Below, piece by piece: positions 1 to 9,733 of a stretch of 64,000 nt of DNA (positions are counted from its first letter, which is position 1; every line of letters starts with the position of its first letter). Both the position numbers and the translations under genes were made by a program. The notes under the pieces were generated by a model that saw only the letters and a program-made list of their open reading frames with translations, searched no databases and was not told where the DNA came from. Origin of the DNA: Polaribacter cellanae (GTDB lineage Bacteria; Bacteroidota; Bacteroidia; Flavobacteriales; Flavobacteriaceae); the NCBI RefSeq assembly GCF_017569185.1, contig NZ_CP071869.1, forward strand, positions 1,161,001 through 1,225,000, in the 5' to 3' direction.

Positions 1-1407
1 GGTTATGGCGATTTGAGTAGTTATGGTGCAGTTGGTGTTTCTACGCCAAATGTAGACAAGTTAGCAAAAAATGGAATTAAATATACAGATGCCCATAGTT
101 CTGCAGCAACCTGTACTCCTTCTCGCTATTCTTTGTTAACTGGGCAGTATGCTTTTAGAAATAATGCACATATTTTACCTGGTGATGCTCCATTATTAAT
201 CGACACAAAAGAAGCAACATTATCAAAAATGTTAAAAAAAGCAGGTTACAATACAGCTGTTGTTGGTAAATGGCACTTAGGCCTTGGAAATGGAGAAACG
301 AATTGGAATGAAGAAATAAAACCAGGACCATTAGAAATTGGTTTCGACTACAGCTTTTTATTACCTGCAACTGGAGACAGAGTGCCAACTATTTTCGTGG
401 AAAACCACAGAGCCATTAATTTAGAAAAAAACGACCCCATTCAAATTAATTATAAAAAATCTTTCGATGGCGTTCCAACAGGTAGAACTAACCCAGAATT
501 ATTAAGATACCCAGCAGATAACCAACATAGTGAAGCAATTGTAAATGGAATTAGTCGAATTGGAAACCAAATTGGAGGTAAATCTGCATTATGGACAGAC
601 GAAGATTTCCCTTATATATTTACAGAAAAAGCGAATCAATTTATAGAAAAAAATAAAGAGAATCCCTTCTTTCTATTTTTCTCTTTTCATGATATTCATG
701 TTCCAAGGTTACCCAATAAACAGTTTCAAGGAAAATCTACAATGGGTTTAAGAGGAGATGCAATTGTGCAAATGGATTGGATGACAGGGCAAATTATAAA
801 AAAATTAGAAGAATTAAATATTGATAAAAATACTCTTGTAATTTTTACTAGTGATAATGGGCCTGTTTTAAATGATGGTTATAGCGATAAAGCTGAAGAG
901 TTATTAGGAAACCATAAACCATCTGGACCTTTTAGAGGTGGTAAATACAGTGCTTTTGAAGCTGGCACAAGAGTTCCAATGATTACTTACTGGCCAGGAA
1001 CTATTAAGCCAGGAGAAAGCAAAGCTTTAATATCTCAGACAGATTATTATACTTCTTTAGCAAACATTGTAAATTATAAAACAACAGCCCAAGAAGCTAT
1101 TGACAGTAAAAACTTAGAAAAAACACTATTAAATGCAAATACTGAAGGAAGAGAATTATTATTAGAAGAATCCTTTACATTGTCTTTAAGAAAAGGAGAT
1201 TATAAATACATTGCTCCTTTAAAAAATAGAAAAGCCAGGAAATGGGTTTATGGTAAAAAAATTGAAAGTGGTGCCGCTAACGAACCTCAATTATACGACT
1301 TGTCTAAAGATATGGGTGAAGAAGTAAATATTGCCAAAGACAACAAAAAATTAGTTGAAAAAATGCAAGCTAAAATTGATAGTATTGTTGCTATTTCTAA
1401 GAAATAA
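1..1407 (+). CDS. S1-family sulfatase, 5' end cut by window edge
   Basis: The reading frame is open from base 1 and the first residues (GYGDLSSYG) already belong to the sulfatase fold, so the true start and signal peptide lie to the left. The catalytic signature CTPSR at bases 112-126 fits C-x-P-x-R, where the Cys is matured to formylglycine. GKWHLG (about 268-285) and FTSDNG (about 844-861) are further conserved S1 sulfatase segments that contribute active-site and metal-binding residues. It should remove sulfate esters from a glycan in the periplasm. The subfamily and exact linkage cannot be read here. It is probably the last gene of a locus extending left, and a second sulfatase lies at 30400. 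No terminator directly follows the stop. Confidence 0.93.
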   Translation, partial: GYGDLSSYGAVGVSTPNVDKLAKNGIKYTDAHSSAATCTPSRYSLLTGQYAFRNNAHILPGDAPLLIDTKEATLSKMLKKAGYNTAVVGKWHLGLGNGETNWNEEIKPGPLEIGFDYSFLLPATGDRVPTIFVENHRAINLEKNDPIQINYKKSFDGVPTGRTNPELLRYPADNQHSEAIVNGISRIGNQIGGKSALWTDEDFPYIFTEKANQFIEKNKENPFFLFFSFHDIHVPRLPNKQFQGKSTMGLRGDAIVQMDWMTGQIIKKLEELNIDKNTLVIFTSDNGPVLNDGYSDKAEELLGNHKPSGPFRGGKYSAFEAGTRVPMITYWPGTIKPGESKALISQTDYYTSLANIVNYKTTAQEAIDSKNLEKTLLNANTEGRELLLEESFTLSLRKGDYKYIAPLKNRKARKWVYGKKIESGAANEPQLYDLSKDMGEEVNIAKDNKKLVEKMQAKIDSIVAISKK

Positions 1408-1936
1408 CTACAACATAAAAGATGCTATTTCTCATTAATTATCATCTACATTTTTAATGTATACATCGCTAAAAAAGGCAAAACATGTCTTTGGAGCTAT
1501 TTCCTAAATTAAAGAGATTTCGATGTTTAACCAATTAACTATCAAAACCTTAAGTGTTTTTCTTTAAAAAATAAATGTTATTTCGATGACGCAGGAAGAG
1601 GAATCTTACAAATTGTAGTTCTAAATTATAAGACTTCTCCTATCATTCGAAATTAGAACAAACGTAAGACATTGTTTATAAGTGCATTAAAATGAAGTCA
1701 TATATTATTTCTTAAATCGAACTCACGTTAAACTAATTATTTTATTCTTGAATTTGAAATGTGTTAAGGCACATTCAGAAAATAGGTTATTTTTAAAAAT
1801 GCAGCTAAAATTGCGGGCAGAATTATTTAAATTCTACCCTCAATTTTTGTTTTAAAGCTGTTTTAAGTGTTCAGTTTCTTAAAAACTTCCCAACAAGACA
1901 TACCTCTCCCATAAAACTATATTCAATGCTTCAAAT
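1408..1936. other. Gene-free stretch between sulfatase and IS
   Basis: No convincing reading frame is present in this 529 bp. At about 1575-1671 there is a degenerate inverted repeat (TGTTATTTCGATGA on the left; the reverse complement of the right end reads TGTTCTAATTTCGAATGA), which looks like an eroded palindromic element. At 1815-1839 a 10 bp stem (GGGCAGAATT / AATTCTACCC) is followed by a T-rich run and could act as a rightward terminator. It is 400 bp from the sulfatase stop, so its target is unclear. Confidence 0.5.
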
Positions 1937-3079
1937 TTAGACTACTTGTTGTGCTGTTTTAGCTATTTTTCTTCGGCCAATTTCAAGAGCATTCCCTGTG
2001 TGTATTCCAAAGAATATCCATAGAATTTCATTCTTTTTAGTTTTGGCTTTTATTTTTCGTAAGTGATAATATTCTTTATCCTTTCCAAAAGAACCTTCTA
2101 ATCTTGTAGCTCTTTCTTTTGCGATAATAGCTCTAAGTTGCTTTTTTTCTTTATGATTTTTCGGCTTTTTTCCCTTGGGGATAAAGTCTGTTTCTATGTT
2201 CTTAGAACTACAGTGTTTTCTATTTTTATTGGTGGCATAAATTTTATCTGCTCCAGCTATTTTTACTTTTTTTCGAGTTAATCCTTGTGCTTTTTGGACT
2301 GTTTGAATAAAACGATTTCCTTCATGAAATGCATTAAAGTTAATATGTTCGATAAAGCTAATTCCATCAATTTGAACTTTGTTAACTTTTGCTCCAAATT
2401 CAACAGGTTTTACTTCCTTTCCTCGAACAATAGGACGAATATAATCCTTTTGAATGCTTACAATTCTATCTTTGATTTTTTCTCCTGTATCAAAATGATC
2501 TTTTTGTTGTTTGTAAATCCTTTGAATTGTATTTATTCGCTTATAATACAAAGCTATAAACTCAATATTGTGATTTTCTGACAACTCTTTTTCAAAGTTG
2601 ATAAATTTACTTAACAGATTGAGTAAACCTCGGGTTAATGAAATACGTTTCGACTTGGTTTTTCTTCGCATTTTACTAAATCCTTGATAACGTTTTTTCC
2701 ACTTGATATATTTACTTCTAATCATTTTAACCCCTAATATAGAGCAGGTTTTACGTAATTGATTGTACAACCAATGAACCGACTCCCAAAGTAATTTTTG
2801 GATGCTAGGGTAACGAACTTCACTTTCATAACAAGTAGCATCCATTACAATTTGATTGGGGTTTTCAATTTCGTTTTTCCAAGAGTTGAATAGAATTTTT
2901 TCTATGGAATTAATATCGAGTTTCTCTGCTAATTCACAACGTATTTGGCTCACTATTTTATAGTTTGTTAAGCGTTCAAAACCTAGTTCTATATCACAGA
3001 AAAATTGATAGTCTAAATTCGAGTTTAGTTGCTCAATCAATTTTCTATCTGAACAATTAGCATAATGTTTTAAAAACAT
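1937..3079 (-). CDS. Transposase, DDE type, N-terminus lost by frameshift
   Basis: This 380-residue frame has the three acidic positions of a DDE transposase: Asp in VMDATCYE, Asp in GADKIYATN and Glu in TRLEGSFG. The homologous frame continues upstream of ATG 3079 for about 69 codons, reading PWNDLVSSFGIS and SPKGRLGL, typical of the N-terminal DUF772-like region. It ends at TGA only two codons before it would join ATG 3293. Removing one A from ATGAAAGTAC would give ATG AAG TAC GAA GAA and a protein of about 451 residues. As it stands the enzyme would lack about 70 residues and is probably inactive. The IS1182/IS5 assignment is from overall resemblance. Confidence 0.8.
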   Translation of the reverse strand: MFLKHYANCSDRKLIEQLNSNLDYQFFCDIELGFERLTNYKIVSQIRCELAEKLDINSIEKILFNSWKNEIENPNQIVMDATCYESEVRYPSIQKLLWESVHWLYNQLRKTCSILGVKMIRSKYIKWKKRYQGFSKMRRKTKSKRISLTRGLLNLLSKFINFEKELSENHNIEFIALYYKRINTIQRIYKQQKDHFDTGEKIKDRIVSIQKDYIRPIVRGKEVKPVEFGAKVNKVQIDGISFIEHINFNAFHEGNRFIQTVQKAQGLTRKKVKIAGADKIYATNKNRKHCSSKNIETDFIPKGKKPKNHKEKKQLRAIIAKERATRLEGSFGKDKEYYHLRKIKAKTKKNEILWIFFGIHTGNALEIGRRKIAKTAQQVV

Positions 3080-3293
3080 TAAACCTAGTCTTCCTTTAGG
3101 ACTAAAAAGATAGTTTCTCCCTTTTGATTGTTCAGAAATACCAAAAGAGCTAACTAAATCATTCCAAGGAATTGCAGAGTAGATTTTACCTAAATCTCCC
3201 TCTAAAAATCGCGCATAATGAGCATCATAATTCTCGCTGAGGGGAAAAAATTGAAATGCGGTGTTGCATTTCAGAAATTCTTCGTACTTTCAT
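1937..3293 (-). mobile_element. Insertion sequence (IS1182/IS5-like), frameshifted copy
   Basis: The element is defined by its transposase. The coding frame can be followed from 1937 up to 3284, and an ATG lies at 3293, but one extra A after the first codons puts this ATG out of frame. Two strong hairpins (3306-3348 and 3364-3399) lie just upstream, where IS elements often carry read-through protection. Terminal inverted repeats and target duplications could not be fixed by eye, so only the coding part is given. Confidence 0.7.
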
Positions 3294-3305
3294 AATTGTC
3301 GAAAT

Positions 3306-3399
3306 TAAAACCCCGTTTTTTGCCTATATTGGCCATTTTCGGGGTTTATTATAGCTACAAAATACAACAAATCCCTCGTAAAAACAAGGGATTCGTTGT
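3306..3399. terminator. Two tandem hairpins between accA and the IS
   Basis: The first stem is TAAAACCCCG (3306-3315) with CGGGGTTTA (3340-3348). The second is ACAACAAATCCCT (3364-3376) with AGGGATTCGTTGT (3387-3399), with one mismatch. They lie downstream of accA and upstream of the transposase, both leftward. They may terminate accA transcription or shield the transposase from read-through. Confidence 0.55.
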
Positions 3400-3440
3400 T
3401 TTATGAAAGCGCCTGTTAAAAACCTTTTAAAAAGAAAAAA

Positions 3441-3571
3441 GAGGCTGTCTTAAAAGCATTATAATTTGTTACTTCGACTGTAATGGAAAAATCTTTTTTT
3501 ATTGAATTTCAATATTTTAGATTTTTCGAGTTCAGTAAAATAACAGCTAAATCTACTTTTAAGACAGCCTC
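3441..3571 (-). repeat. MITE-like element, copy 1 (131 bp)
   Basis: The element is bounded by perfect 16 bp inverted repeats, GAGGCTGTCTTAAAAG at 3441-3456 and CTTTTAAGACAGCCTC at 3556-3571. It contains no gene. Its reverse complement aligns end to end with 34625-34757, sharing internal blocks such as GATTTTTCCATTA. The terminal sequence resembles transposon ends, so a non-autonomous element is the best reading. It lies directly downstream of accA and may also act as a terminator. Confidence 0.8.
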
Positions 3572-3637
3572 TTTACTTATAAAATTCTATTCTTTAATAT
3601 TTAAAGTTGATTAAAGAAATACTAAATATAAATTTAA

Positions 3638-4591
3638 CTACTCTTTATAAACTCCCATATTTGCGTATTTATCCATTCTTTTAGAAACTAAATCTACTTC
3701 AGATAAATCTTTTAATTCTTCAAAAGCACTTACAATTTGATCTTGTACCGCCTTAAAAGCTCCTTCTCTATTAGAATGTGCGCCTCCAACTGGTTCTTTT
3801 ATAATTCCATCAATTAACTTTAACTTTTTCATATCGTTTCCAGTTAATTTTAGAGCCTCTGCAGCCTGTTCTTTAAACTCCCAGCTTCTCCATAAAATAG
3901 AAGAACAAGATTCAGGAGAAATAACAGTGTACCAAGTATTCTCCATCATATAAACTCTATCTCCTACTCCAATTCCTAATGCTCCACCAGAAGCTCCTTC
4001 ACCAATAACAATAGTAATAATAGGAGTTTTTAAACGAGTCATTTCAAAAATATTTCTCGCAATTGCTTCTCCTTGCCCACGTTCTTCTGCTTCTAAACCT
4101 GGATAAGCACCTGGTGTATCTAATAAAGTTACTACAGGAATTCCAAATTTTTCCGCCATTTTCATTAAACGCAAGGCTTTTCTATAGCCTTCTGGATTTG
4201 CCATTCCAAAATTTCTATATTGGCGAGTTTTGGTATTGTATCCTTTTTGCTGACCAATAAACATGTAAGATTGGTCTCCAATTTTACCCAAACCACCAAT
4301 CATCGCTTTGTCGTCTTTTACACTTCTGTCTCCATGTAATTCCATAAAAGTATCTCCACAAATCGCTTCTATATAATCTAATGTGTAAGGTCTATTTGGA
4401 TGTCTAGATAATTGAACCCTTTGCCAAGGTGTTAAATTCTTATATATATCTTTTCTAGCTGTTGCTAGCTTTTTCTCTATTTTTTTACAAGTAGCTGTTA
4501 CATCTACCTCACTTTCTTCTCCAATAATTTGGCATTTTTGAAGTTGATCTTCTAGCTCTTTTATTGGCATTTCAAAATCTAAATATTCCAT
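3638..4591 (-). CDS. accA: Acetyl-CoA carboxylase carboxyltransferase, alpha subunit
   Basis: This 317-residue protein has the normal length and layout of bacterial AccA. It starts with the conserved [14 protein letters not shown] segment. Further conserved stretches are [39 protein letters not shown] and [12 protein letters not shown], the last forming the oxyanion region of the crotonase-like fold. With AccD it transfers carboxyl from carboxybiotin to acetyl-CoA to make malonyl-CoA, the first step of fatty acid synthesis in the cytoplasm. The ATG at 4591 gives the expected N-terminus. It is followed by a MITE-like repeat and two hairpins. Confidence 0.98.
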   Translation of the reverse strand: MEYLDFEMPIKELEDQLQKCQIIGEESEVDVTATCKKIEKKLATARKDIYKNLTPWQRVQLSRHPNRPYTLDYIEAICGDTFMELHGDRSVKDDKAMIGGLGKIGDQSYMFIGQQKGYNTKTRQYRNFGMANPEGYRKALRLMKMAEKFGIPVVTLLDTPGAYPGLEAEERGQGEAIARNIFEMTRLKTPIITIVIGEGASGGALGIGVGDRVYMMENTWYTVISPESCSSILWRSWEFKEQAAEALKLTGNDMKKLKLIDGIIKEPVGGAHSNREGAFKAVQDQIVSAFEELKDLSEVDLVSKRMDKYANMGVYKE

Positions 4592-4664
4592 TTTGTAGTT
4601 ATCTGATTTTAGTTATTTGTAAAGACAAACATACTATAAAATTTACTTTTTTAGGCAAAATAGC

Positions 4665-5580
4665 CTATTTTTTTCTACTTACTTTTTGTTTGAACTTGTC
4701 TTTTAAACTCACGCTGTTTTTTATAATTCCGTTTAACAATACTACAAATAAAACAATAAAAGCTCCTAAATAAAAAGTAGGACTCATTTGTTCTTTATCT
4801 CCAAAAATAAGTAATGCCAAAATTATCGCGTAAATTGGTTCTAAATTAATGGTAAGCATTACTGTATATGGAGATAAGTGCTTCATTACTTTTACGGAAG
4901 CTATAAAAGCATAAGCAGTACAAACACTGCTTAATAACAATAAGTACAGCCAATCCATCGTTGGAATTTGGAAAAACTCAGCAGAGAATCCGTTACTAAA
5001 AAGTAGATAAACTGTAATAAAAACAACTCCAAATAAAAGTTGATAAAAAGAAATCGTACTTGCACTATGTTTTTTGATAAACAAACCATTTAAAACTGCA
5101 AATAAAGCTCCCAAAAAAGAAGCAATTAGTGCATAGATAATTCCAAGTTTATACGCACTTTCAAAATTAAAAATTACATATAAACCAGCGATTACTAACA
5201 ATCCTAAAATTATTTCAACAAATTTAATTTTTCTCTTGAAAAAAACGGGCTCAATTAATGATGTAAAAAAAGCACCTGTACTCATCGTTACTAAAGCTAC
5301 AGAAACATTGGAAACTTTAATTGCTTTAAAAAAGAAAATCCAATGAAGTGCAATAAGAACTCCTGTTAAGAAAAACTTAGCAATGGTTTTTTTTATCAAT
5401 TTTAAACTTTTTTTTCTTCAACAAAAAATAAAGAAAAATAAAAAAAACTGCCAGTAACATTCGATACCAAACTAAAGGAATTGCATCTATCGTAATTAAT
5501 GTACCTAAGATGGCTGTAAACCCCCAAATAAAAACAATGAGATGTAAAAGTAAGTAGTCTTTATATCTATTTTCTGGCAT
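4665..5580 (-). pseudogene. EamA/DMT-family transporter, split by frameshift
   Basis: Two overlapping frames together make one transporter of the usual length, about 305 residues. The first 67 codons (5580 to 5377) give the start MPENRYKDY and the first helices. The rest (5399 to 4665) gives TIAKFFLTG, FFKAIKVSNVS and eight or so further helices of the ten-TM drug/metabolite transporter fold. The frames meet in a run of eight A on the coding strand (T run 5387-5394). Seven A would read KIDKKTIAKFF continuously. This is a real mutation, a homopolymer error or a slippage site. The start overlaps the LptF/LptG gene by 14 bp, implying co-transcription. The substrate is unknown. Confidence 0.8.
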
Positions 5581-6658
5581 TCCAATAAAGATAAATTGCT
5601 AGTAAACCAAACATTATATTTGGGATCCAAACGTATATAAAGGAATTTACACCAGCTACAGAACCTAAAACTTCGCCAATTTTCATGAAGAAAATGTATA
5701 AAAACATAATTCCAATTCCAATAGCTAAGTTAACCCCTGTACCACCTCTTCTTTTTCGAAAAGCCAGTGCAACTGCAATAATAGTAAGTATATAAGAAGC
5801 TATTGGCAAACTGGTTCTTTTGTGGAGTTCTACCAAATAGGCATTTAAGTTTTTTACACCTCTTTTTTTAGACAAATTTATAAATTTAATTAATTCATTT
5901 GAAGGCATTTCTTGTGATAAAGCAGATTTATAAATTAAATCTCTTGGTGTAAAATTAAAAACAGTATCTATTTTATTTCCTTTAAAAATACTATCTCTAT
6001 CTTTATAAATTAGTCTTTTTCTCCAATTCGTTAGAGAAAAAGTAGAATCTTTAGTATTGTAGCGTAAATTATCTGCAGATAATTTTGATTTTAACTTTAA
6101 ACCATCGTAAGTTTCTGATGTAAAATTATAACCTGAATTTGTTTCTGTATTATAGTTTTTCAAATAAATATATGTACTATCTGTAAGCTGTAAACTAAAA
6201 TCGGATATGAATTTTAAATCGTTTTTTTCGCGTGTATTACTTAAATATTTTTTTTCAAACCCTTTTCTTACTTTGCTACTGTTAGGTACTACAAAATGAT
6301 TCATTCCCAAAGAGATAATGGTTACTAAGCTTGCTCCAATAAAATAAGGGTACAAAAACCTTGTAAAGGAAACTTTCGCATTCGTAATGGCAATAATTTC
6401 TGTATTATTTGACAGTTTAGAAGTAAATAAAATTACAGCTATAAACAATGCCAAAGGCATAAAGGTATTTGCGTAATATATTATAAAGTTTTTATAATAA
6501 TCGTTTAAAATTTCTTCTAAGCCCAAGTTTGTATGCTCCAAAAAATTATCTATTTTTTCTGAAACATCAATTGCAATTGCAATGGGTATTAAGATTAATA
6601 AGGTAAACAAAAATGTTACCAAATAACGCCTTAATATGTACCAATCTATTATTTTCAA
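5567..6658 (-). CDS. LptF/LptG family permease
   Basis: The 363-residue protein has the YjgP/YjgQ layout: three helices in the first 120 residues (YLVTFLFTLLILIPIAIA, a segment near FMPLALFIAVILF, and one near PYFIGASLVTII), a soluble periplasmic jelly-roll part at about 130-270, and three C-terminal helices. LptF and LptG form the membrane part of the LptB2FG transporter that lifts lipopolysaccharide out of the inner membrane. Which of the two this is cannot be decided from the sequence. It lies upstream of, and overlaps, the EamA gene, and follows tgt in the same direction after 77 bp. Confidence 0.88.
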   Translation of the reverse strand: MKIIDWYILRRYLVTFLFTLLILIPIAIAIDVSEKIDNFLEHTNLGLEEILNDYYKNFIIYYANTFMPLALFIAVILFTSKLSNNTEIIAITNAKVSFTRFLYPYFIGASLVTIISLGMNHFVVPNSSKVRKGFEKKYLSNTREKNDLKFISDFSLQLTDSTYIYLKNYNTETNSGYNFTSETYDGLKLKSKLSADNLRYNTKDSTFSLTNWRKRLIYKDRDSIFKGNKIDTVFNFTPRDLIYKSALSQEMPSNELIKFINLSKKRGVKNLNAYLVELHKRTSLPIASYILTIIAVALAFRKRRGGTGVNLAIGIGIMFLYIFFMKIGEVLGSVAGVNSFIYVWIPNIMFGLLAIYLYWNARK

Positions 6659-6735
6659 AATTATTGTTGTTGGTTAGTGACTTATAGTTAATGGTTTATG
6701 GTTTATGCTAAAAACCAACAACCATAAACTATTAA

Positions 6736-7866
6736 CTATAATCGTTTATCCATTTGTTTTACCATTTTGTCTTTCCACTCTCTAAAATCTCCTGCTAAAA
6801 TATGTTTTCTTGCTTCTCTTGTTAACCAAACATAAAAACCAAGGTTATGAATCGACGCAATTTGTTTTCCTAACATTTCTTTGGAAGCAAAAAGATGACG
6901 TAAATAGGCCTTAGAGTATAAGGTATCTACCCAAGTAATTCCCATTTCGTCTATTGGCGAAAAGTCGTCTTCCCACTTTTTATTTTTTATGTTGATAGAA
7001 CCATGAGCCGTAAACAACATTCCGTTTCTGGCGTTTCTTGTTGGCATCACACAATCGAACATATCAATTCCCAAAGCAATATTTTCTAAAATATTAATTG
7101 GCGTTCCAACACCCATTAAATAACGTGGTTTGTCTTCTGGCAATACTTCACAAACAACTTCCGTCATTGCATATAATTCTTCTGCTGGTTCTCCAACTGA
7201 AAGTCCGCCAATTGCATTTGCTTGCTGGCTTGAATTTGCGATATATTCTGCAGATTGCTTTCTTAAATCTTTATACGTACTTCCTTGTACAATTGGCATA
7301 AATGTTTGTTCGTAACCATATTTAAAAGGCAGTTTTTCTAGATGTTTTATACATCTATCCAACCATCTATGTGTCATGTGCATAGAACGTTTTGCGTAAT
7401 TATAATCACAAGGATAAGGTGTACATTCGTCAAAAGCCATAATAATATCTGCACCAATTGTACGTTGAGTTTCCATAACGTTTTCTGGAGTAAAAAAGTG
7501 CGTAGAACCATCTATATGACTCTTAAATTTTACGCCTTCTTCGTTAATTTTTCTTCTCCCAGAAAGTGAATATACTTGGTAACCTCCAGAATCTGTAAGA
7601 ATATTTCTATCCCAATTCATAAACTTGTGCAAACCACCCGCTTTTTCTAAAATATCCATCCCTGGTCTTAAAAAAAGATGATAGGTATTTCCTAAAATAA
7701 TATCAGGATTTACCTCGTTCTTCAATTCTGTTTGATGCACTCCTTTTACGGTTCCAACAGTTCCCACAGGCATAAAAATTGGAGTTTCAATTTCTCCATG
7801 ATCTGTAGTAATTGTTCCTGCTCTTGCTTTGCTTTTTGGGTCGGTAATTTTTAAGTCAAATTTCAT
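6736..7866 (-). CDS. tgt: tRNA-guanine transglycosylase
   Basis: The enzyme exchanges guanine 34 of GUN anticodons for the queuosine precursor preQ1. The start ATG at 7866 (MKFDLKITD) was chosen over an in-frame TTG three codons earlier because it matches the family N-terminus. Conserved parts include DSGGYQVYSL, GGLSVGEP and the catalytic Asp region FDCVMPTRNARNG. The C-terminal zinc site usually has a CxCxxC cluster before the SRAYLRHL-like helix. Here that place reads GITWVDTLYSKAYLRHL and has no Cys. The protein is otherwise full length (376 residues). The queE gene at 61362 belongs to the same pathway. Confidence 0.95.
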   Translation of the reverse strand: MKFDLKITDPKSKARAGTITTDHGEIETPIFMPVGTVGTVKGVHQTELKNEVNPDIILGNTYHLFLRPGMDILEKAGGLHKFMNWDRNILTDSGGYQVYSLSGRRKINEEGVKFKSHIDGSTHFFTPENVMETQRTIGADIIMAFDECTPYPCDYNYAKRSMHMTHRWLDRCIKHLEKLPFKYGYEQTFMPIVQGSTYKDLRKQSAEYIANSSQQANAIGGLSVGEPAEELYAMTEVVCEVLPEDKPRYLMGVGTPINILENIALGIDMFDCVMPTRNARNGMLFTAHGSINIKNKKWEDDFSPIDEMGITWVDTLYSKAYLRHLFASKEMLGKQIASIHNLGFYVWLTREARKHILAGDFREWKDKMVKQMDKRL

Positions 7867-7957
7867 TGGTGGCAAAGATACTATTATTTAAGAATTGATA
7901 AATAAAATGAACTGTTATATAAAACCAAAAGTTAAATTATTGATTTTGCTGACAAAT

Positions 7958-8045
7958 ATGCGCGTTAAGGATTGTAGTGGAAATCCTTTTTTATTTTAAA
8001 AATAAAAAAGATTGCAACGAAAAGCCTGACCTGAAAGGGAACGCC
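7958..8045 (+). repeat. Intergenic palindromic repeat, GCGTT/GGAACGCC family, copy A
   Basis: The unit begins GCGCGTTAAGGATTG, has a central A/T palindrome (CTTTTTTATTTTAAAAATAAAAAAG) and ends with AAAGCCTGACC, GGGAACGCC. The same order of blocks is found at 58660-58749 and, reversed, at 60961-61105. It sits between the RluF-like gene and tgt. Function is unknown. A hairpin acting as terminator or RNA-stability element is possible. Confidence 0.7.
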
Positions 8046-8055
8046 AAAAAAAAAA

Positions 8056-8943
8056 TTACCAACGTTTCTTTTTAGAAGAACTCGAATTATTTCTCTTGTT
8101 TTTCGATGAAGATTTTCTAAAAGAAGCACTTTTTCTATTAAAATCGTTTTTAGAGGGTGCCAATTTTCGCTTTGGTTTTGCTACTTTCGGAGTATTTTTA
8201 ACTTTGGAGGCTTCTTCGGTTTTAGAGGATGTGGAAATCATTTTATTAATTTCTTTCATCTCCTCTTCCGTTAATTCGCGCCAATCTCCAGATTGTAAAT
8301 ACCCTAACTCAACATTCATAATTCTGGTTCGTTTTAACTTAGTTACTTCGTAACCTAAATACTCGCACATTCTACGAATTTGACGATTTAAGCCTTGTGT
8401 TAAAATTATTTTGAAAATTTTATCACTTACTTTTTCCACGAAACATTTCTGGGTAACCGTTCCTAAAATAGGAATTCCATTTCCCATTTTTTCGATAAAA
8501 TTTGGCGTGATTGATTTGTTTACAGACACAAAATATTCTTTCTCGTGATTGTTTCCTGCTCGTAAAATTTTGTTTACGATATCACCATCGTTTGTTAGAA
8601 AAATTAACCCTTCAGAAGGTTTGTCTAATCGCCCAATTGGAAACAATCTTTCTGGATAATTTATGTGTTTTACGATGTTATTTGGTTCTCTATCGTCTGT
8701 GGTAGAAACGATTCCTACAGGTTTATTTAATGCAATATAAATGGTAACGTTTTTGGGCGTTACTATGCGTCCATCTAATTTTACAACATCTTTTTTAGCA
8801 ACTCTATTACCTAACTGCGTAGGTTTTCCATTGATGGTAACTCTGCCTTCTTTAATAAATTTTTCGGCTTCTCTTCGAGAACAAATCCCTGAAGAACTGA
8901 TGTATTTATTAAGATTGATGGTATTTTGTGAATTAGAATCCAA
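8056..8943 (-). CDS. Pseudouridine synthase, RluF/RluB family
   Basis: An N-terminal S4 RNA-binding domain ([20 protein letters not shown], about residues 11-60) is followed by the RsuA-type catalytic domain. The catalytic Asp is in [10 protein letters not shown] and later motifs are [17 protein letters not shown]. The family isomerises a uridine in 23S rRNA, and RluF (U2604) is the closest match by eye, but RluB cannot be excluded. The last 60 residues are rich in Lys, Ser and Arg and look disordered, which is common for flavobacterial RNA-binding proteins. The ATG at 8943 gives a natural start. The gene is separated from tgt by a palindromic repeat. Confidence 0.9.
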   Translation of the reverse strand: MDSNSQNTINLNKYISSSGICSRREAEKFIKEGRVTINGKPTQLGNRVAKKDVVKLDGRIVTPKNVTIYIALNKPVGIVSTTDDREPNNIVKHINYPERLFPIGRLDKPSEGLIFLTNDGDIVNKILRAGNNHEKEYFVSVNKSITPNFIEKMGNGIPILGTVTQKCFVEKVSDKIFKIILTQGLNRQIRRMCEYLGYEVTKLKRTRIMNVELGYLQSGDWRELTEEEMKEINKMISTSSKTEEASKVKNTPKVAKPKRKLAPSKNDFNRKSASFRKSSSKNKRNNSSSSKKKRW

Positions 8944-9045
8944 AATTGTAAAATTTTATGCAAAAATATGGAAACTTTTGCGACGAATTCACGAATTAAA
9001 AGATGATTTAAAAAAATGACACAAATTTCACAAATAGCAAGGGGC

Positions 9046-9660
9046 TTAAAACTGTTGTTGTAATTCTATGGTTCTAAACGTTAAATTAATTCTTGGTGTA
9101 AAAACCTTTTTTGTTGGTGGCAATCTATGCAACCAATTGGTTTGTGTAAATTCTCTCATCACTAACAAACTTCCTCTTTCTAAAATAATATCGATTCTCT
9201 GTTTGTTTTCTTTGTGTTTGAAAGAAAATTTACGTTCTGCACCTAAAGAAAGTGAAGCAATTGCTCCGTTTTTTTTCAGCATTTTTTCTCCATCTGAATG
9301 ATATGCCATTCCCTCTTCACCTGAATGATATAAATTTAACAAGCAAGAATTATACGTTTCTCCACTTTCTTTTTCTACAATTTCTTTTAATTTCAAGAGC
9401 TCTTTTGTAAAGAGATTTGCATTCTTTGTAACTCCTGAATATTTGTAAGAAAATTCCGATTCGCCATACCAAGCTACTTTTCTTTTAGTGATTATTTTCT
9501 TTCCAAAAATAATGGCCTCGTCGTTTTTCCATTCAATTGTTTCGAAAAGTTTTTGGTAATAAAAATCACACTGACTTTTATCTAAAACAATACCATGATA
9601 ATTGGTAACGCCATCGAAAGGTAAAATGTTTTTTATTTTTTCTGAAGAGAATAAATCCAT
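9046..9660 (-). CDS. AlkB-like 2-oxoglutarate-dependent dioxygenase
   Basis: The protein (204 residues from ATG 9660; an in-frame TTG five codons upstream is less likely) has the Fe(II)/2-oxoglutarate core of the AlkB family. Metal ligands are H and D in YHSDGEKML and the distal His in NWLHRLPP. The RINLTFR motif supplies the 2-oxoglutarate and substrate-binding arginines. AlkB enzymes remove methyl groups from 1-methyladenine and 3-methylcytosine in nucleic acid. Length and layout (MDLFSSEK start) match the short AlkB proteins of Bacteroidota. It is not clearly in an operon: about 100 bp with a partial palindrome separates it from the pseudouridine synthase gene. Confidence 0.93.
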   Translation of the reverse strand: MDLFSSEKIKNILPFDGVTNYHGIVLDKSQCDFYYQKLFETIEWKNDEAIIFGKKIITKRKVAWYGESEFSYKYSGVTKNANLFTKELLKLKEIVEKESGETYNSCLLNLYHSGEEGMAYHSDGEKMLKKNGAIASLSLGAERKFSFKHKENKQRIDIILERGSLLVMREFTQTNWLHRLPPTKKVFTPRINLTFRTIELQQQF

Positions 9661-9733
9661 TTTATAAAAATACAATTTATCTTTAATTCTGAAAGAAATT
9701 TAAAATGAATGTTAGGTAGTAAAGTTCTTAAAA

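Noticed and set aside
1854..1869. AAAGCTGTTTTAAGTG as left end of the IS, matching the MITE end at 11 of 16 positions
   Set aside because: The match is too weak in AT-rich DNA, and no right end at a sensible place confirms it.
4665..5580. Reading the two EamA frames as two separate genes
   Set aside because: Neither has a full transporter, and together with one A removed they make a normal 305-residue protein.
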